From: Rhizobiales bacterium 62-17 | Lineage (GTDB): Bacteria > Pseudomonadota > Alphaproteobacteria > Rhizobiales > Beijerinckiaceae | DNA length: 64,000 bases | Direction of reading: 5' to 3' | NCBI GenBank assembly: GCA_001898965.1 | Contig: MKVW01000001.1 | Coordinates: 680,317 to 744,316 of the forward strand | Shown: one piece after another, positions 1 through 9,163 of the stretch | Layout: each line of letters starts with the position of its first letter | Numbering within the stretch: position 1 is the first letter of the stretch | Program-made: the position numbers and the translations under genes | The notes under the pieces: model-generated | What the model saw: only the letters and a program-made list of their open reading frames with translations | What the model was told of the DNA's origin: nothing | Database searches by the model: none

Positions 1-401
1 AGCCGCGCTATCTGATGGGCGTTGGTACGCCTGATGATCTGATGAAGAGCGTGGCGCGCGGCGTCGATATGTTCGACTGCGTGATGCCGACCCGCGCCGG
101 GCGTCATGGCCAGGCGTTCACGAGCTTCGGCAAGCTCAATCTGCGCAACGCCAAATACGCCACCGACCAGCGGCCGCTCGATGAAAACTCGCCCAGTTCC
201 GCCGGACGCGATTACACCCGCGCCTATCTGCACCATCTGGTGAAGTCCGAGGAAATCCTCGCCATGATGCTGCTGACCTGGAACAACCTCGCCTATTATC
301 AGCAATTGATGGCAGGCATGCGCGAGGCGATAGCCATAGGCAATCTGGCCGATTATTGCGACGGCGTGCGCGAGGGATGGACACGGGGTACGGACACCTA
401 G
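1..401 (+). CDS. tgt: Queuine tRNA-ribosyltransferase, C-terminal part (5' end outside window)
   Basis: Tgt exchanges guanine for preQ1 at the wobble position of GUN anticodon tRNAs. The open frame runs in from the window edge. The visible residues carry the Tgt signatures PRYLMGVGTP, DMFDCVMPTR, a KLNLRNAKY segment and RAYLHHL, so the family call is firm. Bacterial Tgt normally has a structural zinc site of three Cys (CxCxxC) before the RAYLHH histidine. Here the aligned positions (bases 189-206) read Ser, Ser and Gly, while the following His is kept. The gene ends at a TAG, and a palindromic repeat begins three bases later. The missing N-terminus cannot be judged. Confidence 0.93.
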   Translation, partial: PRYLMGVGTPDDLMKSVARGVDMFDCVMPTRAGRHGQAFTSFGKLNLRNAKYATDQRPLDENSPSSAGRDYTRAYLHHLVKSEEILAMMLLTWNNLAYYQQLMAGMREAIAIGNLADYCDGVREGWTRGTDT

Positions 402-470
402 GGCAAATTGCGTTTCGATAGAAACGCAATTTTGCCTGGACGCGCTGTCGTGGCGTTTGATTCAAACGCC
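402..470 (+). repeat. Bipartite palindromic repeat, copy 1
   Basis: There are two perfect inverted repeats. Palindrome A pairs 405-416 with 421-432 (AAATTGCGTTTC, loop GATA). Palindrome B pairs 452-460 with 462-470 (GGCGTTTGA arm). The linker starts with TTTTGCCTGGA. Related copies lie at 26673-26759, 33465-33549 and 47185-47220. This copy directly follows the tgt stop codon and may act as a 3' end structure or terminator. Confidence 0.8.
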
Positions 471-494
471 GCAGAGGTAACGTTACCCAGTTCC

Positions 495-700
495 CTAAAA
501 ACAAAAGCAAGGTTCACAGGGGCCAGCCTGCGAGACCTTGCTGTTCAGTTCCGTTTTGGACCTGCCTAATCCATCGTACGGCCCCGGAGGAGGTCGCAGC
601 GCCTTTTACCAGCGCGGGCTTTGCAGCAGGCTCCCTCCCGAGACTCGGTAATTGCGACTACCGGTTTTTCCGGCAGCGGCCTCCTTTTGGATTGGCGGGG
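495..700 (-). ncRNA. Candidate structured RNA read on the minus strand; family not recognised
   Basis: This non-coding stretch is rich in complementary segments. On the minus strand it would end in a strong hairpin (507-513 paired with 535-541, with an inner CAGG/CCTG pair) followed by a T-rich tract (495-506), as in an intrinsic terminator. Upstream on the same strand an AGGAGGCCGC-type segment near 680-690 can pair, with one mismatch, to GCGACCTCCT near 583-593, and CCGG-A5-CCGG forms a small hairpin near 660-672. I looked for SRP, tmRNA, RNase P and common riboswitch signatures and saw none. The 5' end is a guess. Confidence 0.3.
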
Positions 701-1088
701 CGAAGCTAACCAAACTGCGACCACGTGTCACGTGAATTCAGTAGTTACCTATCGATTTTTTCAAGCCGCCCAATGGTCCCAAGAATAATAATAAGCGACT
801 GATATAAATGAGGTATATATTTTAGCCCGGTTTGACGTGGAACACGGCCCAACATTAAATCGAGAAAATTTTTTGGGAGTGCGCCAACAATTCGCCTGCG
901 TCGCACCGCTCTGCTGCCGTTACCGTGCGCACCACCTGTCGCTGCCCGTCGGATTGCCTGGAAAAGAGCTGCCGTGCTTGTAATTTTTTCCGCAGTGCGA
1001 TTGGTAGCAAAACCTGAACTGACAGCGGATTTCCGCTCGATTCGTTGCTGCGCTTCAGGGCCTCGAAACGCCACAACTGGAATGCCGA
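701..1088. other. Non-coding gap before proS
   Basis: No convincing gene is seen. The stretch around 760-870 is AT-rich compared with its surroundings and may hold the proS promoter. Overlapping minus-strand frames that run into proS lack a recognisable domain and are treated as chance frames. Confidence 0.4.
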
Positions 1089-2423
1089 ATGCGCCTGTCC
1101 CGATATTTTCTGCCGATCCTGCGCGAAACACCCAAGGAAGCGGAAATCGTTTCGCATCGCCTGATGCTGCGTGCCGGCATGATCCGGCAGGAACAGGCGG
1201 GCATTTATGCCTGGTTGCCGATCGGTCTGCGCGTTCTCAATAAGATCCAGGCGATCATTCGCGAGGAACAGAACCGCGCAGGCGCCGTCGAGCTGCTAAT
1301 GCCGACGATCCAGCCGGCGGAGCTGTGGCGAGAGTCCAGCCGCTATGACGACTACGGCAAGGAGATGCTGCGCATCAAGGACCGGCACGAGCGCGAAATG
1401 CTGTTCGGGCCGACCAACGAGGAAATGATCACCGAGATCTTCCGCGCCTATGTCCGCTCCTACAAGGACCTGCCGCTCAACCTCTACCATATCCAGTGGA
1501 AATTCCGCGACGAAGTGCGGCCGCGCTTCGGCGTCATGCGCTCGCGCGAATTCCTGATGAAGGATGCTTATTCCTTCGACATCGACGCCGAGAGCGCCCG
1601 CCATTCCTATAACAAGATGTTCGTCGCTTATCTGCGCACCTTTGCGCGCATGGGCTTGACCGCCATTCCGATGGTCGCCGACACGGGTCCCATCGGCGGC
1701 GATCTCAGCCACGAGTTCATCATTCTGGCCTCCACCGGCGAGAGCGAAGTGTTCTGCCATAAGGACTATCTGTCCTTCGTGCCGCCGCCGGCCGATATCG
1801 ATTTCGATGACAAGGGCGGCATTCAGGCGGTGGTCGACAAGTGGCGCTCGCTCTATGCGGCTACCTCAGAGATGCACGATGCCAAGGCTTTTGACGCACT
1901 GCCCGAGGCGGCGAAGGTTTCGGCCCGTGGCATCGAAGTCGGTCACATCTTCTATTTCGGCACCAAATATTCGCAGCCCATGCGCGCTGTGGTGAACGGT
2001 CCCGATGGCAAGGAAGTGGCCGTGCACGGCGGCTCCTATGGCATCGGTCCGTCGCGCCTCGCTGCCGCCATCATCGAAGCCAGCCACGACGACGCCGGCA
2101 TGATCTGGCCTGATTCCGTGGCGCCATTCCATGTCGGTCTCGCCAATCTGAAGGTGGGCGACAAGGCGGTCGGTGCGGCCTGCGCCGACCTCTACGATCG
2201 TCTCACCAAGGCTGGTGTCGATACGCTGTATGACGATCGCGACGAACGTCCCGGCGCGAAATTCGCCACCTTCGATCTGATCGGTCTGCCGCAGCAGCTC
2301 ATCGTCGGCCCCAAGGGTCTGGCGGAGGGCAAGGTGGAGGTGAAGGATCGGCGCAGCGGCGCGCGCGAGACCCTGTCGCCTGACGAAGCCTTCAACAAGC
2401 TCACCGCACGGTTTTCTGCATGA
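1089..2423 (+). CDS. proS: Prolyl-tRNA synthetase, short alphaproteobacterial type
   Basis: A class II aminoacyl-tRNA synthetase that charges tRNA(Pro) in the cytoplasm. At 444 residues it is the short form lacking the large editing insertion of E. coli ProS, as usual in alphaproteobacteria. The start [17 protein letters not shown] is the family's standard N-terminus. Motif 2 ([17 protein letters not shown]) begins near residue 139 and motif 3 ([16 protein letters not shown]) near residue 315, followed by an anticodon-binding domain ([11 protein letters not shown]). A GGAA sequence sits six bases before the ATG. The stop overlaps the lolC start by four bases (ATGA), which suggests translational coupling in a proS-lolC-lolD operon. 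Confidence 0.97.
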   Translation: MRLSRYFLPILRETPKEAEIVSHRLMLRAGMIRQEQAGIYAWLPIGLRVLNKIQAIIREEQNRAGAVELLMPTIQPAELWRESSRYDDYGKEMLRIKDRHEREMLFGPTNEEMITEIFRAYVRSYKDLPLNLYHIQWKFRDEVRPRFGVMRSREFLMKDAYSFDIDAESARHSYNKMFVAYLRTFARMGLTAIPMVADTGPIGGDLSHEFIILASTGESEVFCHKDYLSFVPPPADIDFDDKGGIQAVVDKWRSLYAATSEMHDAKAFDALPEAAKVSARGIEVGHIFYFGTKYSQPMRAVVNGPDGKEVAVHGGSYGIGPSRLAAAIIEASHDDAGMIWPDSVAPFHVGLANLKVGDKAVGAACADLYDRLTKAGVDTLYDDRDERPGAKFATFDLIGLPQQLIVGPKGLAEGKVEVKDRRSGARETLSPDEAFNKLTARFSA

Positions 2424-3724
2424 ACGCACCCGTTGTAGCTCAGGCCGATAGCAATCAGGTGCCGGCATCGGGAACGCGGGCCTTCGCCGCGTTCGAATGG
2501 ATGCTGGCGCTGCGCTACTTGCGCTCGCGCCGGGCCAACGGTTTCGTTTCGGTCATTGCCGGCTTTTCCTTTCTCGGCATCATGCTCGGTGTCGCCACGC
2601 TCATCGTCGTCATGTCGGTGATGAATGGCTTCCATATCGAGCTGATGAGCAAGATCATCGGCATCAACGGCCACGTTTTCATGCAGGGCGCCGATACACC
2701 GCTCACCGATTATGACGAAGTGATCGAGCGGGTCTCGAAAGTGCCTGGCGTCAAGGTCGCGCTGCCGATGGTGGAAAGCGCGGCTGGCGTTTCCTCGCCC
2801 TATCAGCAATCGGGCGCGCTGGTGCGCGGCATTCGCGAGAAGGATATCAAGCAACTGCCGGGTATCGCCGGCAATGTGAAGCTCGGCACCTTGGACAATT
2901 TCGACACCAGCGAAGGTGTCGCCATCGGCCAGAAGCTCGCCGAAAACCTCAGCGTCCGCGTCGGCGACAAGGTCTCCATTCTCACGGCCCGTGGCGCGCA
3001 GACGCCGTTCGGCGTCGCGCCGCGCATCAAATCCTATCCGGTCGTCGCCATTTTCCAGATCGGCGTCTCGGAGTTCGATGGCATTTTCGTCTATATGCCG
3101 CTCGCCGAAGCGCAGGAGTTTTTCAATCGCGAGGATGAGGCGACGGTGATCGAGGCCTTCGTCGACAATCCCGACGATATGGACAATATGCGCAAGAAGC
3201 TCGATGCCGCGGTCGGCCGTCCGATGATCATGACCGACTGGCGCCAGCGCAACCGCTCCTTCTTCGAGGCGCTGAAGGTCGAGCGCACGGTGATGTTCTT
3301 CATTCTCACGCTCATCGTCATCGTCGCGGCGCTCAACATCATCTCCGGCCTCACCATGCTGGTGAAGGACAAGGGCAGGGCCATCGCCATCCTGCGCACC
3401 ATGGGCGCGACGCGTGGCGCCATTCTCCGGGTCTTCCTCATCACCGGCTCGGCAATCGGGATCGTCGGCACCTTGGCCGGCTTCCTGCTCGGTCTTCTGG
3501 TCGCGCATAATCTCGAGGCGATCCGCTTGGGATTGAACGCCATGTTCAATCTCAACATCTTCGACCCAACCTATTATTTCCTGAGCCGGTTGCCCTCTGT
3601 CGTGGTGCCGTCTGATGTGATCACCATCGTCACGCTGTCGCTGAGCCTGTCTTTGCTGGCGACGATCCTGCCGTCCTGGAGCGCTGCCAAGACGGACCCT
3701 GTCGAAGCCTTGCGCTACGAGTGA
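2420..3724 (+). CDS. lolC: Lipoprotein-releasing ABC transporter permease, LolC/LolE family
   Basis: The inner-membrane permease of the Lol system extracts outer-membrane lipoproteins from the inner membrane and passes them to LolA. The 434-residue protein has the family layout: a first membrane helix near residues 48-66 ([16 protein letters not shown]), a large periplasmic domain, then three C-terminal helices near 291-312, 337-360 and 403-420. The C-terminal end [13 protein letters not shown] is typical of Lol and FtsX-like permeases. Only one permease gene is present before the ATPase gene, so the complex may contain two copies of this subunit. The start overlaps proS by four bases. Confidence 0.93.
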   Translation: MNAPVVAQADSNQVPASGTRAFAAFEWMLALRYLRSRRANGFVSVIAGFSFLGIMLGVATLIVVMSVMNGFHIELMSKIIGINGHVFMQGADTPLTDYDEVIERVSKVPGVKVALPMVESAAGVSSPYQQSGALVRGIREKDIKQLPGIAGNVKLGTLDNFDTSEGVAIGQKLAENLSVRVGDKVSILTARGAQTPFGVAPRIKSYPVVAIFQIGVSEFDGIFVYMPLAEAQEFFNREDEATVIEAFVDNPDDMDNMRKKLDAAVGRPMIMTDWRQRNRSFFEALKVERTVMFFILTLIVIVAALNIISGLTMLVKDKGRAIAILRTMGATRGAILRVFLITGSAIGIVGTLAGFLLGLLVAHNLEAIRLGLNAMFNLNIFDPTYYFLSRLPSVVVPSDVITIVTLSLSLSLLATILPSWSAAKTDPVEALRYE

Positions 3725-3728
3725 CGCC

Positions 3729-4415
3729 GTGACCACCACGCCCGCCATGCAACTGCACAAAGTTGAACGTCGCTACGCCCAGGGGGAGGCGACGCTCGAC
3801 ATTCTGCGCGGTGCCGATCTTGGCCTGTGGCCGGGCCAGTCGGTGGCGCTGATCGCCCCGTCGGGCGCCGGCAAATCGACATTGCTGCATCTCGCGGGCC
3901 TTCTGGAACATCCGGACGCGGGCGAGATCTATGTCGGCAATCTGCCCACGGCCCATATGGACGATGCCGAGCGCACGGCACTGCGTCGCGTCGAAATCGG
4001 CTTCGTCTATCAGTTCCACCATCTGTTGCCGGAATTCTCGGCGGTCGAGAACGTCATGTTGCCGCAGATGATCCGCGGCCTCGATCGCAATGAGGCGCGC
4101 AGCCGCTCCACCGAACTGCTGACATTCCTGGGGCTCGGCAAGCGCCTCGACCATCGGCCCGGGGCCTTGTCGGGCGGTGAACAGCAGCGCGTGGCCATTG
4201 CGCGCGCCGTCGCCAATACGCCGCGCGTGCTGCTGGCTGATGAACCGACCGGCAATCTCGATCCGCGCACCGCCGATCTGGTGTTCGGCGCGCTGTCGGA
4301 GATCGTCCGTGCCTCCGGCCTCGCGGCTCTGGTCGCCACCCACAACATGGAACTGGCAAGCCGCATGGACCGGCGTGTCACTTTGCGGGACGGACTGCTC
4401 GTCGAACTCGAGTGA
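3729..4415 (+). CDS. lolD: Lipoprotein-releasing system ATP-binding protein
   Basis: The ATPase that powers the LolC-type permease directly upstream, four bases away. It shows all ABC ATPase motifs: Walker [10 protein letters not shown] (residues 43-51), Q-loop region [16 protein letters not shown], signature [14 protein letters not shown] (near 147) and Walker [13 protein letters not shown] (near 167), followed by the switch His in [21 protein letters not shown] is characteristic of the LolD/MacB group. It starts with GTG. The length of 228 residues is normal. Confidence 0.95.
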   Translation: MTTTPAMQLHKVERRYAQGEATLDILRGADLGLWPGQSVALIAPSGAGKSTLLHLAGLLEHPDAGEIYVGNLPTAHMDDAERTALRRVEIGFVYQFHHLLPEFSAVENVMLPQMIRGLDRNEARSRSTELLTFLGLGKRLDHRPGALSGGEQQRVAIARAVANTPRVLLADEPTGNLDPRTADLVFGALSEIVRASGLAALVATHNMELASRMDRRVTLRDGLLVELE

Positions 4416-4544
4416 GCAGGGCAAACGCCCTTAAGCATTGATTAACCATAAATTTCGCTGAACCGGCCTGCGGGAATTTCGCGGGTTGCATTTACGGAGA
4501 TGAGAACAAATAATGAACTTACAGTGATCGAAACAAGAAAGGAC
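4416..4544. other. Intergenic leader upstream of the small peptide gene and dnaE
   Basis: It contains an AT-rich stretch (GATTAACCATAAATTT, 4439-4454) that could include a promoter for the small peptide gene. No terminator is evident after lolD. Confidence 0.3.
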
Positions 4545-4649
4545 ATGGTCATGCGTACATTTCTGGCCGACACTTTCGAACTCGCCGCCCTTGGCACCTT
4601 TGTCGCCCTTATCCTACTGCTGACACGCGCGGCGGCACCTCTCGTGTAA
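4545..4649 (+). CDS. Putative 34-residue single-pass membrane peptide
   Basis: A short frame between lolD and dnaE. It starts with ATG (a second in-frame ATG lies at 4551) after a good ribosome binding site, AAAGGAC. The product reads MVMRTFLADTFELAALG and continues with a hydrophobic stretch TFVALILLLT, then RAAAPLV and a stop. Residues about 12-27 could span a membrane. I recall similar very short MRTFL-type peptides next to core genes in rhizobia, but that is memory, not a search. Function unknown. Confidence 0.5.
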   Translation: MVMRTFLADTFELAALGTFVALILLLTRAAAPLV

Positions 4650-4749
4650 GGGCAAATGCCGCTGTTGATGGCGGGAGGGATATGCCCTTCCTGCTCGACG
4701 CGGCCGCCGCCTTCCCCGATCATGGGCGAGGCCTCCCGCAGGGAGCCAA

Positions 4750-7700
4750 GTGAGTCGCCAAGCATCTGGATCGTCGTCGAATATGCAGCCCGAGAATATG
4801 CAGAAGATCATCGAGAAGGTGGGTTTCGTGCACCTGCATGTGCACACCTCCTTTTCTCTGCGCGAAGGCGCGCTGACGATCCCTAAACTGATCGATTTCG
4901 CCAAGGCCGATGCCATGCCGGCGCTGGCGATCACCGACACCAACAATCTCTTTGGCGCGCTGGAATTTTCCGAGAAGCTTTACAAGGAGGGCATCCAGCC
5001 GATCATCGGCTGCCACCTCACCGTCGATTTCGGCGATGCCCGCAATCTTGGTGGGCGTGCCGACGATCCGCGTGCCGGGCGCGGCTCCATCGTCGTGCTG
5101 GCGCGCGATGCCGAGGGCTATGCCAATCTGATGCGCATCGTCTCGGCGGCGTGGATCGATCCCTCCGCCGGGGATCTGCCGCATGTGCAGCTGGAAAAGC
5201 TCGCGGCGCAGGCGCAAGGGCTCATCGCTTTGAGCGGTGGCCCGACGGGCGCCATCGACGGTCTCATCGGCGACGGCCGCGCGGAACATGCCGGCCAACG
5301 CATTGCAGAGCTCGAACGGATTTTCGACGGTCGTTTCTACGTCGAATTGCAGCGCCACGGCACGCCGATGGAAAAGCGCGTCGAGCCGGTCCTGCTCGAT
5401 TTCGCTTTTCGCCGCTCGTTGCCGCTCGTTGCCACCAACGAACCTTATTTCGCCGCTCTGTCCGATCACGAGGCGCACGATGCGCTGCTGTGCATCGCCG
5501 ATGGTTCGACGACCAGCCAGGCGGGTCGGCGCCAACTCACCGCTGATCATCGTTTCAAGACGCGCGCTGAAATGCGCGGTTTGTTTTCCGATCTGCCGGA
5601 AGCGCTCAATCATTCCGTCGAGATAGCGCTACGCTGTAATTATCGCCCGACGACGCGCGGGCCGATCTTGCCGCGCTTCACCACCGAGGCGGGCGAGCAG
5701 CGCGACGAAGTCGAGGAATTGCAGCGCCAGGCGCGCGAAGGTCTGGCGGCCCGGCTCGCCGTTCACGGCATGGCCGACGGCTTCGGCGAAAGCGACTATC
5801 AGGAGCGGCTCGAATTCGAGCTCAGCGTCATCATCAAGATGAAGTTCCCCGGCTACTTCCTCATCGTCGCCGACTTCATCAAATGGGCCAAGGCGCATGA
5901 CATTCCGGTCGGCCCGGGCCGTGGTTCGGGCGCCGGCTCCCTGGTCGCCTGGTCGCTCACCATCACCGATCTCGATCCGATGCGGTTCGGCCTGCTGTTC
6001 GAGCGCTTCCTCAATCCCGAACGCGTGTCGATGCCCGACTTCGACATCGACTTCTGCCAGTATCGCCGCGACGAAGTGATCCGCTATGTGCGCGAGCGCT
6101 ATGGCGTCGATCGTGTCGCGCAGATCATCACCTTCGGTTCGTTCCTGGCGCGCGGCGTGATGCGCAACGTCGGCCGCGTTCTCGAAATGCCGCTGGGGCA
6201 GGTGGATAAGCTTGCCAAACTGGTGCCGCAGAATCCCGCCGCGCCCGTCAGCTTGAAACAGGCGATCGAGTCCGAGCCGCGCTTGCTCGAAGCCATGGAG
6301 CAAGACGAGCGCGTCGCCACCATGCTCGACATCGCCCAGAAGCTCGAGGGTCTTTATTCCAACGCCTCCACCCACGCCGCCGGTATCGTCATCGGCGACC
6401 GGCCGTTGGTCGAACTCGTGCCGCTTTATCGCGATCCGAAATCGGATATGCCGGCGACCCAGTTCAACATGAAATGGGTCGAGCCGGCGGGCCTGGTCAA
6501 ATTCGACTTCCTCGGCCTCAAGACGCTGACGACCTTGGCGATCACCGTCGAATTGCTGCGCAAACGCGGCGTCGAGGTCGATATCGCAAAATTGCCGCTC
6601 GACGACAAGAAGACCTACGAAATGCTGGGACGCGGCGAAACGGTCGGCGTGTTCCAGGTGGAAAGCGCTGGCATGCGCAAAGCCTTGACGGAAATGCATG
6701 CCGACCGGCTGGAAGACATCATCGCGCTGGTCGCGCTTTATCGCCCAGGCCCGATGGCCAACATCCCGACCTATTGCGCCGTGAAGCTCGGCGAACAGGA
6801 AGCCGATTATATCCATCCCAAGATCGAGCCGATCTTGAAGGAGACGTTCGGCGTCATCATCTACCAAGAGCAGGTGATGCAGATCGCGCAGATTCTGTCG
6901 GGCTATTCGCTCGGCGAAGCCGATATGCTGCGCCGCGCCATGGGTAAGAAGATCAAGGCGGAAATGGACGCGCAGCGCGATCGTTTCGTGCGCGGCGCCG
7001 TTGAGCGCGAGATTCCCAAGCCGAAGGCGAACGAAATCTTCGACCTTCTAGCCAAGTTCGCCGACTACGGCTTCAACAAGAGCCATGCCGCCGCCTACGC
7101 TTTGATCGCCTATCAAACCGGCTGGTTCAAAGCCAACTATCCGGTTGAATTCCTGGCTGCGTCGATGACCTTGGATAAGGCCAATACCGACAAACTGGCC
7201 GAATTCCGCAACGAAGCGCAACGCCTTGGCATCAAGGTCGAACCGCCCTCGATCAATGAATCGGAATCCGATTTTGCCGTGCGCCGCGATACCAATGGCG
7301 AACTCTACATCCGTTACGCGCTTTCGGCGGTGAAGGGCGTCGGCGAAGGCCAGGCCCAGGCGATTGTCGATGCGCGCGGCGAAACGCCATTCCGCGATTT
7401 CGGTGATTTCGCCAACCGCATCGATCCACGCGCCATCAACCGCAAGGTTCTGGAAAATCTTGGCGCCGCCGGTGCTTTCGACGTGTTCGAGAAAGAACGT
7501 GCCCGCGCCATTGCCGCCATCGACACCGTGCTGGCGCAAGCCAACCGCACCCAGGCAGAGGCTCTTGCCGGCCAGTCAGCGCTCTTTGGCGATAGCGCCG
7601 CGTCCTTCATCATTCCGAAAGCGCAGCCCTGGCCGCCGTCCGAGCGGCTGCGGCGGGAGTTCGACGCCATCGGCTTCTTCCTCTCGGGCCATCCGCTCGA

Positions 7701-8256
7701 TGACTATCAGCAGGTGTTGGGGCGTTTGCAGGTGCAACGGTGGGCCGATTTCGCGCGCGCCGTGAAGCGCGGCGCTTCCGCTGGCCGCCTCGCCGCCACC
7801 GTGCTCGATCGTCAGGAGCGGCGCACCAAGTCCGGCTCGAAAATGGGCATCGTCACGCTGTCCGATCCCTCCGGGCAATATGAGGCGATCCTGTTCCAGG
7901 AAGGTCTCAATCAATATCGCGACTTTCTCGAAAAGGGCTCGGTCGTCATGGTGGCCGTGCAGGCGTCGCTTGAGGGCGAAGATGTGCGCGCCCGCATCGC
8001 CACGGTGGAGCCGCTCGATCGTGCCGCGAGCAAGGTGCAAAAAGGCCTGCGTATTTTCATGCGCGACGGCGAGCCGCTGGCTTCTGTCGCGCAGCGCCTC
8101 GGCACCAAGGGCGAGGGCGAAGTCTCCTTCGTGCTGATGCTGGAGCGCGAGCGCAGCGAGGTGGAAATCCGGCTGCCGGGCCGCTTCCATGTTTCGCCGC
8201 AGATTGCCGGCGCCATCAAGGCGATCCCCGGCATCGTCGCGGTGGAACATATCTAA
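4750..8256 (+). CDS. dnaE: DNA polymerase III alpha subunit
   Basis: The replicative polymerase catalytic subunit, 1168 residues, normal for DnaE1. It opens with a PHP domain (HLHVHTSFS from residue 28). The polymerase active site PDFDIDF near residue 429 supplies two of the three catalytic aspartates. The finger region includes YQEQVMQIAQ, a tandem helix-hairpin-helix region follows (ALSAVKGVGEGQA), and an OB fold lies near residues 1012-1060 (KMGIVTLSDPSGQYEA). I chose GTG at 4750 because GGGAG lies four bases upstream; an in-frame ATG at 4783 is an alternative. It is convergent with the methyltransferase gene, three bases apart. Confidence 0.97.
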   Translation: MSRQASGSSSNMQPENMQKIIEKVGFVHLHVHTSFSLREGALTIPKLIDFAKADAMPALAITDTNNLFGALEFSEKLYKEGIQPIIGCHLTVDFGDARNLGGRADDPRAGRGSIVVLARDAEGYANLMRIVSAAWIDPSAGDLPHVQLEKLAAQAQGLIALSGGPTGAIDGLIGDGRAEHAGQRIAELERIFDGRFYVELQRHGTPMEKRVEPVLLDFAFRRSLPLVATNEPYFAALSDHEAHDALLCIADGSTTSQAGRRQLTADHRFKTRAEMRGLFSDLPEALNHSVEIALRCNYRPTTRGPILPRFTTEAGEQRDEVEELQRQAREGLAARLAVHGMADGFGESDYQERLEFELSVIIKMKFPGYFLIVADFIKWAKAHDIPVGPGRGSGAGSLVAWSLTITDLDPMRFGLLFERFLNPERVSMPDFDIDFCQYRRDEVIRYVRERYGVDRVAQIITFGSFLARGVMRNVGRVLEMPLGQVDKLAKLVPQNPAAPVSLKQAIESEPRLLEAMEQDERVATMLDIAQKLEGLYSNASTHAAGIVIGDRPLVELVPLYRDPKSDMPATQFNMKWVEPAGLVKFDFLGLKTLTTLAITVELLRKRGVEVDIAKLPLDDKKTYEMLGRGETVGVFQVESAGMRKALTEMHADRLEDIIALVALYRPGPMANIPTYCAVKLGEQEADYIHPKIEPILKETFGVIIYQEQVMQIAQILSGYSLGEADMLRRAMGKKIKAEMDAQRDRFVRGAVEREIPKPKANEIFDLLAKFADYGFNKSHAAAYALIAYQTGWFKANYPVEFLAASMTLDKANTDKLAEFRNEAQRLGIKVEPPSINESESDFAVRRDTNGELYIRYALSAVKGVGEGQAQAIVDARGETPFRDFGDFANRIDPRAINRKVLENLGAAGAFDVFEKERARAIAAIDTVLAQANRTQAEALAGQSALFGDSAASFIIPKAQPWPPSERLRREFDAIGFFLSGHPLDDYQQVLGRLQVQRWADFARAVKRGASAGRLAATVLDRQERRTKSGSKMGIVTLSDPSGQYEAILFQEGLNQYRDFLEKGSVVMVAVQASLEGEDVRARIATVEPLDRAASKVQKGLRIFMRDGEPLASVAQRLGTKGEGEVSFVLMLERERSEVEIRLPGRFHVSPQIAGAIKAIPGIVAVEHI

Positions 8257-8259
8257 AGA

Positions 8260-9087
8260 TCAGTTGGCGCGGGTGGACAACCACCAGCCGTCACCAACGC
8301 ACCAGCTCGTATCGTCGGGTGTGCCGTAGCGGTGAAGCGAGCGGATGCGATGCCCGTCGCCGCGCGCGAAGGCATGGCGCAGCTGCTCGGCTTCTTCCTC
8401 CGTGCGCGCACCATCGCAGCCGATGAAAGCGACTGGCCCCACCGCGAAGCGCGCATCGAACGTTTCATCGGCGCGTCGCGTCACGAGCAACATCATGCCC
8501 GTGATCGCCCTGTCGGGCGTGAGCGGAAAGAGAAGCCGTCCGCCGATGTCCAAGGCATCGAGCCACGCGTTCAGTGGCCGCGTCGCGCCGGCATTGACAT
8601 AAATGACGTCGAATTGGGCGCCCAACGGTTCGGTGCCGGATTGAGCATAAATTGTGACATGGGAAGAGCCGGCAAGATTGATGGCGGCGCGGCTTGCGAG
8701 TTTCGGGTCGATCTCGAAGGCCGCGATCGACCCCGTCGGTCCCGTTAGCTCGGCGAGTATGGCGGTATAATAGCCCGTTCCAGCACCGACATGCGCGATA
8801 CGTTCGCCGGTTGCGATCTCCAAAGCCGCCAGGCAGCGGGCATGCAGGCGCGGCTCGCCATTGTTGATGGCGCGATCGGTGCGCAAGGCGACCACCGCAT
8901 TGGTATAAAGAAAGCACAGATCGTCGGACGGCGTCTCGACGTAACCCGTGCCCGTGGAAACGTGCCATGGTCCTGGACCGACGAAACGTTCGCGTGCCAC
9001 CTTCGCAAAGGCTTCGGTGAGGCGCTCACCGAGGCCGCCCGCGACCAGATTGGCATAATATCTTCGCAAGACGACGGTGCTGACCAC
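8260..9087 (-). CDS. Protein-L-isoaspartate O-methyltransferase-like protein
   Basis: An SAM-dependent methyltransferase related to Pcm, which repairs isoaspartyl residues. SAM motif I is visible as HVGAGTGYYTAILAEL and motif II region as AAFEIDPKLASRA, with DVIYVNAGATRPLNAWLDAL further on. The segment that in true Pcm binds the substrate differs (NNGEPRLHARCLAALE), so the substrate is uncertain. The frame is open further upstream, but I chose the GTG at 9087 because AGGGGAG sits a few bases before it and the more N-terminal stretch looks like random coding. It yields 275 residues. Confidence 0.75.
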   Translation of the reverse strand: MVSTVVLRRYYANLVAGGLGERLTEAFAKVARERFVGPGPWHVSTGTGYVETPSDDLCFLYTNAVVALRTDRAINNGEPRLHARCLAALEIATGERIAHVGAGTGYYTAILAELTGPTGSIAAFEIDPKLASRAAINLAGSSHVTIYAQSGTEPLGAQFDVIYVNAGATRPLNAWLDALDIGGRLLFPLTPDRAITGMMLLVTRRADETFDARFAVGPVAFIGCDGARTEEEAEQLRHAFARGDGHRIRSLHRYGTPDDTSWCVGDGWWLSTRAN

Positions 9088-9163
9088 GCGGGAACTCCCC
9101 TGATCGCCGGCACCGTCGAGCAAAGCAAAAAAGCAGGCGGCTGTAAAACGCCCGCCGTGATTG

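Noticed and set aside
507-593. SRP RNA similarity (AGGTCC ... GGAA ... CAGC-AAGG on the minus strand)
   Set aside because: The invariant SRP core GGTCCGGAAGGAAGCA is not present, so the resemblance is fragmentary.
745-1157. Overlapping minus-strand frames upstream of and into proS
   Set aside because: No domain, no ribosome binding site, composition of chance frames, and they overlap the secure start of proS.
2192-3760. Long minus-strand frame opposite lolC
   Set aside because: Mirror frame of a high-GC gene, rich in Asp/His/Arg without any fold pattern; lolC is certain.
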